Assembly (NCBI GenBank): GCA_963082875.1
Contig: OY720097.1
Coordinates: 1,426,001-1,490,000, forward strand
Direction: 5' to 3'
DNA length: 64,000 bases
Origin: Corella eumyota
Lineage: Eukaryota > Chordata > Ascidiacea > Phlebobranchia > Corellidae
Shown: piece by piece, positions 24,901 through 35,592 of the stretch
Position numbering within the stretch: the stretch's first letter is position 1
How the letters are laid out: each line of letters begins with the position of its first letter
Notes under the pieces: model-generated
The model's database searches: none
What the model saw: only the letters and a program-made list of their open reading frames with translations
What the model was told of the DNA's origin: nothing
Made by a program: the position numbers and the translations under genes

Positions 24901-27900
24901 TTTTCTAAATTCTTTCTTTAACTATGTTCTAATCAGAGTATTTTGTTTAATTTAAAATTGTTTCTTTATCAATAAAATTTAATTAAAATTTTACAATAGT
25001 TTAAATAAAATTTTTGCTTTTTTTACTTATTTTAATATGTAAACAATAGACCGATGCCAACCGAGGAGTTATACAGATTAATACTGGAAGCATTTGGTGA
25101 GGATACAGACATAGCTGTGCTAACCCAAGTAAGATTTAACAAAAATTTAAACAAGTTTAATTTATTTATTATTGTTTTATTAAACATATTAAAAATTGGT
25201 AGAAAACAGATACAGATATGGCCCTTCTTACCCAGGTAAAATTTAAAAAGCCTTGGAATGTTAAAAATCTAACAAAACTGAAAAGTCTTTAAACTGAATG
25301 ATTTAGGATTTTACTAATCAACAATTTCTTTTTCGACAAAGCAAGTTGTTTAAATAAATAACCCCTTTATTTCCCTTTATTTGATTTCGCCATGATTTTG
25401 CTTTAGATATACTAACTTCTGAACACAATATAACATACAAGCTTGTTTAAATTTTTGAAATCTCGCAAATAAGATAAAATAAAGTGATTATTTATATTAT
25501 TAAAAAATAATATTAAAATAAATAATGACTCACAATTTATTTTATAAACTTAAGCATGAATGATTTGAAAAAAAAATTTTCAACCAGATTTTTCTAAATA
25601 AAAAACTTTCAAGACGTTGTAATAATATTAAATGCCTTATTTTTTAAGCCTTTTGTTTTGTAAAAACGAATTTCATTTTATAGAATATAAAAAAAAGGTG
25701 TATGTTTATATTATTACTATTTATCGTTTTAAATTTTTACAAAGTAATTTACAAAATACCCAATTAATTATTTTCTTAATATTTAATAAATTGTTATATA
25801 TTCAGGAGATAATAATGTATCTTGCAATGTTTATGAGAACTTCTCCTGCTTTGTTCAATGATTTATTGAGGTTAAGGGTTGGATTAATTATACAGGTAAG
25901 ATTTGACTTATATCTTAATATTGGTTGTTATGTAAATTATAAAATTATATATATTTAATTTAATTTAAGGGCTAAAAATTATTAAATTAACTTATATTTG
26001 TTAACAGGTTGTATGTTAAACCTTCAAATTATTCTTTATAATTTTATTATCAACATAAGTTTGTTAAGATAGGTAATATTTAAGGTATTTAAGATCTTTC
26101 AAGTTTTATTATTGTAAGTTGTTTTTTTTTAATTATTTTAGGTAAATATAACATCTGGTTTAAGAAAAACCTTAAAATAATAAATGCTGTAATATTAGTC
26201 AAGGCCAAAGACAGTTAAGATAATAAAACAAGTACTATGCCAAAAAAACTTTTTTCCCAAAACAGTAAAGGTTATCACAATAAAGTTAATTCTGTTACTA
26301 TCATCAGACCTTGAAATAAGTTAAAGTCCACAGAACATAAATATTGACATTTTCACACAATGTTGGTTTAATGACCTAAGTGCAAACAAATCTTATTTAA
26401 ACTCCATTTAAACATCAATATTACACACCCACTATAACTTAAACATGTGTAATGGGTGTGTACGGTGTTATGTTGTAATAAATTCACTTAAAGTAAGTCT
26501 TTTGCAATAAAGGTATTTTGTTTTTACAGCACAAAAATATAATCACACAAATAAGATACTGTCTTTAAACTTTAATCAAGTTTAAACAAGGCAAATACAC
26601 TTAACATAATATGTTATTACTTGACAATATAAGAAAATTATCACTGTTTTTGTAATGATAACATTTATAACTTTATTTTAACCTTAAAACTACTTGCTTA
26701 ATAAAGGCATCTATTTTGTAACTCTGATCTCCAAAAATATATTTCAATATTTTTCAAGTTTTCTTACTTTTTTTTTCTGTAGTGAACATATAAAATCATT
26801 ACATAAATCTTAATCCCTTAAATTCTGGAATCTGTAACTTGATTTTATATTTAGGTAATGGCAAGTGAGTTAGCCCGACATTTGAGATGCTCGGGTGAAG
26901 AAGCAACTTTACATTTAATGGGATTGTCTCCTTTTGAGATGAAAACTTTGATCCATAATATATTAAGCGGGAAGGAGTTTGGTGTGATCAAAAGTGGTAA
27001 GAAACTTTTTTTTTAATTAAAAAAAAGGTTGCTTATTTAAAGATTTTTTATTATAAATTAAATAAATTTAAAAGAGTTGTAGTTTAAGATAAAAAAATTA
27101 AAACCTGGAAATAAATATGTTTTTCCCGTGAATTAAAATTTTTTTACCTCTGTTTAAAATCTAATTTACAAATTTTTTAATAATGTTAAAAAGTTGTTAC
27201 TAAACTACTTATTTATGTTTTAGTTAGATCAACTACAGCTTTTAACCATGAGTTAAGCTTGCACTCTGACAAGTCAAGGATGGATAAGGCAAATTTTAAC
27301 TCAATCAAGAAAAGACTAAGGGTATATAAAAACATGTCATTTTATGACTTTCACGTGTTTTTGTATTGATTTCAAACTACAAAAGTAATTCAACACTCAT
27401 TTATGAATGCACTAAAAGTTTAAAAGCATAAAATATAAAGAATAAAAAATTGTTTGGTGATTTAAAGGTTACTAAAAAAATAATGAAAAATTCAACAACA
27501 CTTGTTACTATCAATAAAATATACATAACTAGATTGTTTTTTAGAAACTTGTCATTAGCAGCCCCTACAGACAATATTTGCTTTATAATCTATATGTGCA
27601 AGTCTTATTTATGGCTTTTAATACTGAATTTTAATATAGAAAATTAAACACCCATTGTTTTCTAAGCCTAAATTAATTTTAACCTTTCACAGCAAAAGAC
27701 TGATCTCTCTGGTTTAATATCACCCCCAGCTTGGAGCATGTCAAGTATTAAAAGCTATCAAACTGATAGCAATAGCAATCAGAACAGCACACAAACAAGC
27801 ACCAGCAATCTAGACTCTTTTCCTGACTCCTACTCACAGGTAATTAAGTATATTGTAACTACATGAAATATAAAAACAAATGTAACTTAAATGTTAAAAG

Positions 27901-29592
27901 GCTTGTAAAGTTTCGTTTCTAAAGAAGCCTTTAAAAAATTTGTTTTTTGGCTTTAAAATGTGTAGAAATATATTTTTCATTTATATTAAAGTCATATATT
28001 AGCGATATTTTTATAAAATTAATAAAGTTGGTGTCATTGAACACAAAAATCATTTTAACTTTAAGTATTATTGAAAATGTGCCACAGACATTTTTTAAAA
28101 GTTCTAAAGCCATTTTGTGATTCATTGTCAACCATACTAATGTGGTATATACACCCCTTACAAAATTGCAAAACTCCGTAACATAACACTGTAAAATTAC
28201 TTTATTAGCTTTTATTTAAACACATATTTTACTCTAAAAAGTACTATAATGAGAAAAAGGGACAGTGGTTAAGAAGAAGGAGAATAGATGGGGCTTTAAA
28301 CAGAGTTCCACTGAACTTTTACACAAGAATTTGGAGTTTATTGGAGAAATGTTATGGACTTGTAATTGCTGGGCACTTTATACCTGGCTATGTTACTAAA
28401 GAGGTATGATAAAAGATTTAAGGACCTATTTTGTGTATTTTGTTTATGGTATTTTTTGTATTTTATTTATTTATTTATTTTTTTGTTAATCCGACATGTT
28501 TTAATAGTGTATGAGTTACATATGCAATTTTTTTTTAATAGTGTATGAGTTACATATGCAACTAATAAGATTGCATTGCAAATAACTTTATTCTATTTAA
28601 AAACAGTGAACAAGTTTTTATTTGTACTGTAGTTTTACTAACCAAAATCAATTTAATTTTTAAACACCCATATTTAACATTACAAAATATTTTAGTTTGA
28701 TCTTTAATATTTCAGATGACACCTGGTGAATTAAAGTTTGCGCTTTTAGTTGAAAATGTGTTGAACCACATCCCACAACCTGAGTACAGACAACTTATGG
28801 TTGAAACCTTGCTAGTTCTTACCTTGCTTGCTGATGCTCCTGGAATGAAGTTTTTGTCTGATAACTTGAATGTTGATCATGTGTTAAAATGTGCAAGTGA
28901 TTTGTTCCTGCAAGATGAGGTCAGTTTTGAAAGTTTTTAGCAGTTTCTGAGTCCTTTTTTTGTACAGGTATATTTAGATGAGGCTTATGTGTCCTGTAAA
29001 GTTCTTCAAAAATATTAGGAAGAATGGTAATGAGAACAATTATTGGGAATACAAAATATTTAAAAACTTTTTTTAGATATTTATTCTTTTAGTGTTAAAT
29101 TTTACGATATATTTTAGGGTATATACATATAAAGTTTTGTTAGGTAAATTTAATTTAAACAGCTATGACAGAAAACTTAGTATAAATATTCATTTTTTAT
29201 GTTAATACAACTGTTTACTGTTATTAAAAGGTGGACATCGTGATAAAATTTTTTTAACTCATAGTTAAGGCTCTGTGTAGATACAGGAGTGTTGACAATT
29301 TTTTTATTAAAATTTTACCAATTTAGTTTACTATATGCAAATCATATTACATTTTTTGCCTCAATATCACTTTTTAATATCAAATGTAATCATAATATTT
29401 CAACTTATACAGATCTACCATGGATCATCCAAAGATTTGCTTGAGAAGGACCCAACCAACCAAATATGTACAGAGTTTTATGACATTGCACCAAGTGGTC
29501 CTTTTGGTACGATGACTTATATCTCTAAGTCTGTTGCCTCAACTTTTCAAACTTATTTTCCTGAAAATGTCGGGGATTGTTCTGTTAGTTAA
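15918..29592 (+). CDS. PHKA: Phosphorylase b kinase regulatory subunit alpha
   Basis: This is the alpha regulatory subunit of phosphorylase kinase, the (alpha-beta-gamma-delta)4 complex that activates glycogen phosphorylase in response to Ca2+ and phosphorylation. Twenty-nine exons with agreeing phases give 1186 aa, against about 1220-1235 in vertebrates. The start [14 protein letters not shown] matches vertebrate PHKA1/2 rather than PHKB. Seen in order are the GH15-like N-terminal domain ([63 protein letters not shown]) and the conserved C-terminal half ([13 protein letters not shown]-like [37 protein letters not shown]). The C-terminus is CSVS, a CaaX-like box; vertebrate PHKA ends CAMQ and is farnesylated. 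First exons: 15918-15995, 16641-16799, 17047-17118, 17404-17548, 17937-18100; last exons: 28254-28403, 28716-28919, 29413-29592. Exon 27 could instead start at 28242, adding four codons. The variable, multiply phosphorylated middle is shorter than in vertebrates. Confidence 0.96.
16213..16502 (+). mobile_element. tRNA-derived SINE, full length
   Basis: The copy begins CCGGCAGCGTGGTGTAGTGG, carries GGTTCAATCCCC and ends GATATATATAC plus an A run. It lies in PHKA intron 1. Confidence 0.92.
17205..17345 (-). repeat. Unclassified ~120 bp interspersed repeat
   Basis: A minus-strand copy in a PHKA intron (CCCACAATAATTTCCACAAA, TTGTAGGCCCATAAA). A second, more worn minus copy lies at about 17755-17870 in the next intron. 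Confidence 0.7.
17755..17870 (-). repeat. Unclassified ~120 bp interspersed repeat, worn
   Basis: A minus-strand copy (GTATGGTCACAACTTATATA, GATAATTTACCCACACCACA) in a PHKA intron. Confidence 0.6.
20500..20625 (+). repeat. Unclassified ~120 bp interspersed repeat
   Basis: A plus-strand copy (AAAGGCCTACAAAATAGAAA, GTGCATGGGTAAATTATTAA) just after PHKA exon 10. Confidence 0.65.
23410..23620 (+). mobile_element. Degenerate SINE copy
   Basis: A worn head (TAGTGTAGTGGGTAAACACT), middle and part of the tail lie in a PHKA intron. Confidence 0.7.
24397..24555 (-). mobile_element. SINE head and middle
   Basis: A minus-strand head (GGGAATCGAACCCAGGACC) and middle lie in a PHKA intron; the tail is absent. 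Confidence 0.75.
25203..25245 (+). pseudogene. Decayed duplicate of PHKA exon 22 end
   Basis: This intron segment repeats the last ~20 bases of exon 22 plus its donor: GATACAGATATGGCCCTTCT and TACCCAGGTAAAATTT, against GATACAGACATAGCTGTGCT and AACCCAAGTAAGATTT at 25109-25140. In frame it would read DTDMALLTQ against DTDIAVLTQ. An AG just before it and the GT after could mark a small cryptic exon. It is a local duplication, about 97 bp downstream of the original. Confidence 0.65.
28495..28564. repeat. 34-bp tandem duplication in PHKA intron
   Basis: TTAATAGTGTATGAGTTACA followed by TATGCAA occurs at 28501 and again at 28535. A (TTTA)n microsatellite lies just upstream. Confidence 0.85.
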
Positions 29593-29614
29593 GTTTATTT
29601 TTTTAACACAAAAC

Positions 29615-29620
29615 AATAAA
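29615..29620 (+). terminator. AATAAA near the PHKA stop
   Basis: AATAAA begins 23 bp after the TAA stop of PHKA. It would give a very short 3' UTR, so a later signal may be used instead. Confidence 0.3.
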
Positions 29621-30372
29621 ATTAAGGGTATCATAATCAATAGTTTTTTAGTATTTATAAATTATAATTTTTTTTAATTTGGTTAATGGATTATTCATCC
29701 ATCTTAAATAATAAATGTTTAACTCTCTGTTTGATAATAGAAAATAGGTTAGCTAAAAAACTAAAGTTAAGTTTTTAGTGTTGTACACCCTTTTAGTACT
29801 GCTTAAATATATCGTTCTTAGTTTTATGCCAATTACACTGTTTACCTATGTTTTAAAAATCGTTAACTTTTACTGCTTAAAGTTAACAAAGAGTCAAAAA
29901 TTTTTTATCAAAGATTTTAAATCCCATTTTGCATTTATACACTAAAAACGAAACAGTTAATGCATGAAGTAAGGGGCTCTTATACTTAATAGTTAAGTTA
30001 TACTAGATCAAATTTTGTCAAAAAGTTTTAATTTATTTAACAATGCTGTCACCTGCCAAAGAAATACAACTTGTCATAATTTTAACTGTATTTATCTACT
30101 TATATTCTGTATTAATATAGTGATTGGGATAGGTTGCCAATTTGTATTGCAAGGGATTGTAAACTAACTGCCAAATGTTTAGTATAATTGCACTTTAAAA
30201 ATAAATGTGATGGCATTAACAAAATAAAAAGTGAAATGCTGACTGAGCATAGAATTAATAAATCTATTAGATAGTAAGTAAGTTTTTACAATTCTGCAAT
30301 ACTTAAAATTTTTGTGATATATTTTGATATAATAAAAATGTACCAAGTGTTTTTACTTATTTTTTTTTTATA

Positions 30373-30652
30373 TATCTTTATCCTCGATGTGGGAAAGTCA
30401 AATGCACGACTCAAACATAGAGTAACATAAGTTACTCCGACCCAGTCTCGAGTTGCCTGTGACAGTTTGTGATATTATAGATTATAGATTTGCCCGATAA
30501 TTATGCTGCTGATTGAGTGCTGGCTCAGCAGGAGTTCATACCGTTTATAACGCCTTACTTAAGGGTGCTACAGCATGAGCTCAGTGGGGATTGAACTCAA
30601 GACCTCATGTGTAGTGTAGCAAGTGTTCTTACCACTACACCAAGCTGCCGGT
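30373..30652 (-). mobile_element. tRNA-derived SINE, full length
   Basis: A complete minus-strand copy lies between PHKA and SAR1, from the reverse of the tail (TTTATCCTCGATGTGGGAAA) to the reverse of the CCGGCAGC head. Confidence 0.92.
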
Positions 30653-31281
30653 TAAACAAAAATACAAAGGTTTTTTTCTTTTCTGATATAATTTAACTTG
30701 TAGAAAACCTTTCTAGTTGTGAATCTGTCTAATGTACTTTTACATTAGGATTTACTGAAAAAGTTTCAAATGAAACTAAAGTTGTATTATTCTTATAAAT
30801 TTGTTTATTTATTTACTGGTAAGCTATTATTATATACTATAAACACAGTTTTTTGACAATATAAATTTCCCAATAATTTCTTTGCCTAGTTAGAAATAAT
30901 TTTATTTTTGCAGCTTTTAATTTTTGTTCATAAAATCCATAACAATAAGATTATATATCTATATAAAAATCATAATTAAAAAGATTTCATTACATGTTTT
31001 TCTATTACCAAATACTAACAAAAAACATGAATTAACGAATTTATACATTTTCAGAAATAAAACCATTTTCACTTTTCAAAGTGCTACAAAAAAACACAAT
31101 AATAAATTATTACTTTAAATTGCAGATGCAATAGTTATAACTATGACACTTTAAACCTTTGACCAAAAACTACATGCAAGTCTTCATATTTATATTGCAT
31201 GACAGGATAATGTTAAATATATGATTTAAAATTAGTAACATTTGTTAAAAAAAACGTTTTTCCAGTATTGTAATATAGTTG

Positions 31282-31287
31282 TTTATT
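31282..31287 (-). terminator. AATAAA polyadenylation signal of SAR1
   Basis: TTTATT on the plus strand reads AATAAA for the minus-strand SAR1 gene, 56 bp beyond its stop codon, a typical spacing. Confidence 0.4.
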
Positions 31288-31342
31288 AATATTCACTATT
31301 TTAAGAAAGAAAGAATATCTGTACATGAGAGAGGCAATAAAA

Positions 31343-33783
31343 TTAAATATACTGACTTAACCATCGGAACCCTTCTCCATAGCCTTGTTTTTTAAGAACC
31401 GAACACATAAATACTTCAACAGGTCGTGCCCCGTTTAAACTTTTTATTGGTACAGTTCCCTAAAAATAAAAACATTTAATTATAAAATAGATAAAAAAAT
31501 AGACAATAAAACTTTAATTTAAAGCCACTTTTTTATGCAAGTCAAGTTATGCTGTACAATCTAAATAAAAAAACCTGATATATTATATAACTTTATCCTT
31601 AATTACAACTTATAATAATAAAAGATTAATTAACTAGTGGTTTACTAAACTAACAGAATAACAAGGTCAATAAAAATTTAAACTGATTTAAAAAACTAGA
31701 TCAGGGTAATTATATTCCTTTTAAACATAACCCCTTCATTACTTTAATGTTAAATATAAACGGAATATATCAGCATTTCCTTATACATGTACGATTTTTA
31801 CCTTTCCAGTTTTGTTAATTCTTAATACAGTTTGGACCAGCTCTTCTTCACAAACAGCTCCATTAACATCAATTTTGTTTCCCAGAATAAGAACAGGAAC
31901 ATTAATAACTTGATCATCACCCAATAAGCTCTATAAACGTTAACAAAATCTTACAAAAGTTGAAAGTTACAAAGTCCAAAAGTTGTATTATTTATTTACT
32001 TTTTATTTTGTTATGGGTCTTATTACGAAATGGTTAAGAATAAATTACCTTTATAAACATAATAACAAGTAAGTATATATAATAACTGTTAAGAGAAGCT
32101 GTTTTGATAGTGTTATAAAATTAATTTGTTGACAGTCAACATATTTACAAGTTGTTGAGATAACAATTAAATGAGTGGGTGTATCTTTTTTTTTAATTTA
32201 TAAGACCAATAACAGCCCATGTTCTTTTTTGGTAAATTAATACATATAACGGTTTAGTAGAACCAATATAGTTCCATGAACAATAAGTGTACCATTATAA
32301 CATAATTACAATATTTAAATTGCTTGATTATACAGCCAATTAAAAATTAATTAATTTTCAATAATAAGAAGTATGTCATTATTATGTAATTAAAGACAGC
32401 GTTAATTACTGATTTCATTTATATTTAACTGAAAAATTAAAATGTTTTGTTGTTATGTCTAAACAACCAATTTGCAAAATAGACTTTTTAAAATATACCA
32501 GCTCGTTTAAATAAGCATAAAAATACAAAGTGTAACCTAAACTGCACTATCATCACTTATATAAGTATGGTGAAACGATGATCTATCTATTATTGTCAAC
32601 AAATATAGGTTTAAGTGGTTTAACAAAAGCAAATAAATTCTTGATTTTTAGGGAGTTAAAGTGGGTACAAAATTCTTTTGGTTTTTGTGAGACAATAAGC
32701 TTTACTGTTATCTTATAATAACAAAAACATTATCATTACATTGTGTTCTTTAAGTCTCCACATTGCACATTATAAAAACTAGATAGTTTTTCGTGTAATA
32801 TTGTGTAACTATTCTGTTTAACTTAATCAGTAAATCCCTAAGTGTAGGTGAGCTTATATACTACCCAACATAAGGATGGACTTTGAACAAAACAATAAAA
32901 AAGATTCAGTTGACGGTAGTGCACCATTTTTATAATACTTACATCCAATTCCAATTTCGCTTCATTAAATCTTTCTCTATCTGCAGCGTCAATGAGAAAA
33001 ACTATTCCATTTACAGCTGGAAAATAATCTTTCCAAACCCTTCGAGCTGTAAAATATTTGAATATTTGTAAAGTTCATTGACCTTGTTTCATTATTACAG
33101 TTTTAAACATTAAAAATTGTTTAAACATTTATGAATTGCTTTTTATATTTTTTTTAAACTTTGACTTTTTACCTTTTGTGTCAAACTATGTCACATTAAT
33201 AAGGAAGCTATCAATAAATTGGGTAAATTTAATTAATCATACAACTTGTTAAGTACAACTACTATCCTTTTATAAGTTATTTTAATACTTAAATATTACC
33301 TTGAGCATGGCCACCTAAATCATATGTTGTGAAAGATATATTTCCCATCGTTAAATTTTCTGAGGCTATAAGATTAAAATACAAAAAAGCAAATTAACAT
33401 AAATTCCCCATTTTTTAAATGGCAAATGTTACTAAATGTTTAGGCTATATAGTAAATCTTTTTGTATTAAGGATAAATATATACAAAAGTTGTGTTTATA
33501 ATGGGCAAATATAAACATATGGTCGTTTTATTTGCATACCTTATGATTTTTACTTTTTTAGCTATGGTGGTTAGACTTATCTTTTATAAATTTAAAATAC
33601 TTTAAAGAAATAAAACTTACTTGGGTGCATAGTAGGTTCATGGACACTCATTTTATTGTCTTTTAACATGTGCAGAAGGGTCGTTTTACCAGCATTATCC
33701 AAGCCAAGAAACATCAATTTTCCACTTTTGTTGTATAAGCCAAGATAGCTTAACATGGATTTAAACCAGTCAAAAATAAACAT
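31343..33783 (-). CDS. SAR1: SAR1 small GTPase (COPII coat initiator)
   Basis: SAR1 is the Arf-family GTPase that inserts into the ER membrane when GTP-bound and recruits SEC23/SEC24 to start the COPII coat. Five exons (33621-33783, 33300-33365, 32943-33046, 31802-31930, 31343-31459) give 192 aa against 198 in human SAR1A. Seen are the P-loop GLDNAGKTT, switch-1 HPTSE, switch-2 DLGGH, G4 NKID and the SAR1-specific C-terminus [15 protein letters not shown]-like [16 protein letters not shown]. The N-terminal amphipathic helix ([17 protein letters not shown]) is about five residues shorter than in vertebrates, and the Glu after DLGGH is Ala. The final Asp of vertebrate SAR1 is absent. It is transcribed away from the SEC24 gene 1.8 kb upstream, its partner in the same coat. 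SAR1A and SAR1B cannot be told apart here. Confidence 0.96.
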
Positions 33784-35592
33784 TTTGATTGTTTCTACTC
33801 TAGCGTTTCTTTTCAGTTTTTGAAGCCTTTTTTATTTAACGATTTTATATTCCATTTACAGCATAAAACTACAAACTACTACTACTTCGTCTGTAACAAT
33901 ATTTACAAATTAAAATAATTACGTTAATATATTTACATTTTTCGTTTCACAAACTAAATTTTTAATCGATTTGTTAACTCTTAAACCTAGTTGAAAAATA
34001 CCATATTACGAATACACAACTTATTGACAAGCTAGCTGTTTTAATTTGTTGACCTAGTTTTTAGAAAGCAAGCGAATTAGGTGAACAACATCTTGTTTAG
34101 AAGGCGAAGCGACGTGTCCAACAAAGCGAAGATAATTTGAGGATAAAGTACAAAAATATTTTTAGAAAAAACGGTTACCAAAAACTTTCAAAGAAAATAA
34201 ATCTAGTAACATGTAAAATAATGAATTAAAATTAATTAACAATATATAACATAAATAAAGTGTTTTTATACAATAAATTTATTTTATTTTTCTGTGTTTT
34301 ATATTTTATTTTTGTAACATGATTACGTAATTTTGTACCTAAAAGCCGTGAGTAAATTATGTATGCCTTATACACACAGAGAAATCTAAACTATTTAAAC
34401 AAAAGCATTACATGACATTTTATATTTAATTAAAAGTATGGGACTTTGGTTCATATGTTTTTCTTAGATATCAATAACCCGACTTTAAACATTATTAAAT
34501 TAAAGTTACAGATATTCTGTTCTTAACATAAAGACAAGATTTATGAAAGTAGCCTTGCTCAGCATATTTGATAAGGAATAATCTGTCAAGGGTTCGAAAC
34601 ATAGTAGGCCAAAGTCCACAAGTTTTGTTTAGAAAAAAAATTTAAAGTAATTAGGATTTGTTAAAATGTACAAGCCAAACAAGTTTACAAAACAGTTAAG
34701 AAACAAAGAAATTAAGATTTTATAATATTCACCTTATGTCTTTTTAAAATCTATTTTAAACACAGAATTACAGCTTTGAAGGTGATTATTTGCAATGACG
34801 TCATAAAAAATTAAAGGGTCCAGAATTTTTGACCTCATGACAAAAATTACGTAAAGGCATTTGACCATGAAGTGTATTTTATAAAATTAATATAATAACA
34901 CATCATATAAGAAATTTATTCAATAAAATTTAGATAAATTAATCAAAATAAAACTGTTTTAAAAAAGAACAATGCCACGTTTTATTACATATGTTAACCT
35001 TTGAACCCAATAAAAACATTTTTTTTTCTAAATTGCGTCATCAAGTGTATTGTCCTTATTTATCAATGAGTAATTCTTTTGCTTGGGTTCGTCTAAATTT
35101 TGTTAGTTGTCTTGAACAACGATTTAAAAGGTTTTAAAAAGAGTGTAATCAGTTTTAAATTAAACTATATAATACTACATTGTTATATATATAAGCACCT
35201 AGCTAATCCTTAAGTTTAAATCTATGTAAAGGCATTTTTTAAGGTTGAAAAATCAAGTTTAAAAAATAGATTTTATTTTACGTATTTTATATATTCTAAG
35301 TTATTTATTTAGCGTTTATGTAATAGATATAACTTACTTACGTACAATTTACTTTTAAGTTAACTTTAACAATAAATTAAAAGACTTTTTATGTGTTATA
35401 AGTAGCTTAAATGTTAACAGTTTTAACATGTTTTAATTTTCTTATTTAGCGGTTTGGATTTTTTGTTTCTTGTATTTTTGTTGCACTAACATTTAGAATC
35501 TAAATCAAAAAGTGGTAACTCTGCTTGAACTATAGTGGGATATGTGTATATTGTTGTTCAAGGGTTTATAAAAATATTTATTACACATTTCG
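33784..35592. promoter_or_regulatory. Shared 5' region of SAR1 and SEC24
   Basis: This 1.8 kb separates the divergent start codons of two COPII genes. It has no interspersed repeat that I recognise, which is unusual for a stretch this long in this window, and no coding sequence. A slightly GC-richer patch near 34080-34135, within about 350 bp of the SAR1 start, is the likeliest SAR1 promoter. No TATA or initiator motif stands out. Promoter role is inferred from gene arrangement. Confidence 0.45.

Larger units (their letters stand above)
29593..31342. other. Convergent intergenic region, PHKA to SAR1
   Basis: PHKA and SAR1 end tail to tail here. The stretch contains the PHKA 3' UTR, with AATAAA at 29615-29620 and further possible signals later, a nearly full-length minus-strand SINE (30373-30652), and the SAR1 3' UTR with TTTATT (AATAAA on the minus strand) at 31282-31287. 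No coding sequence is visible; the rest is AT-rich. Confidence 0.55.
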
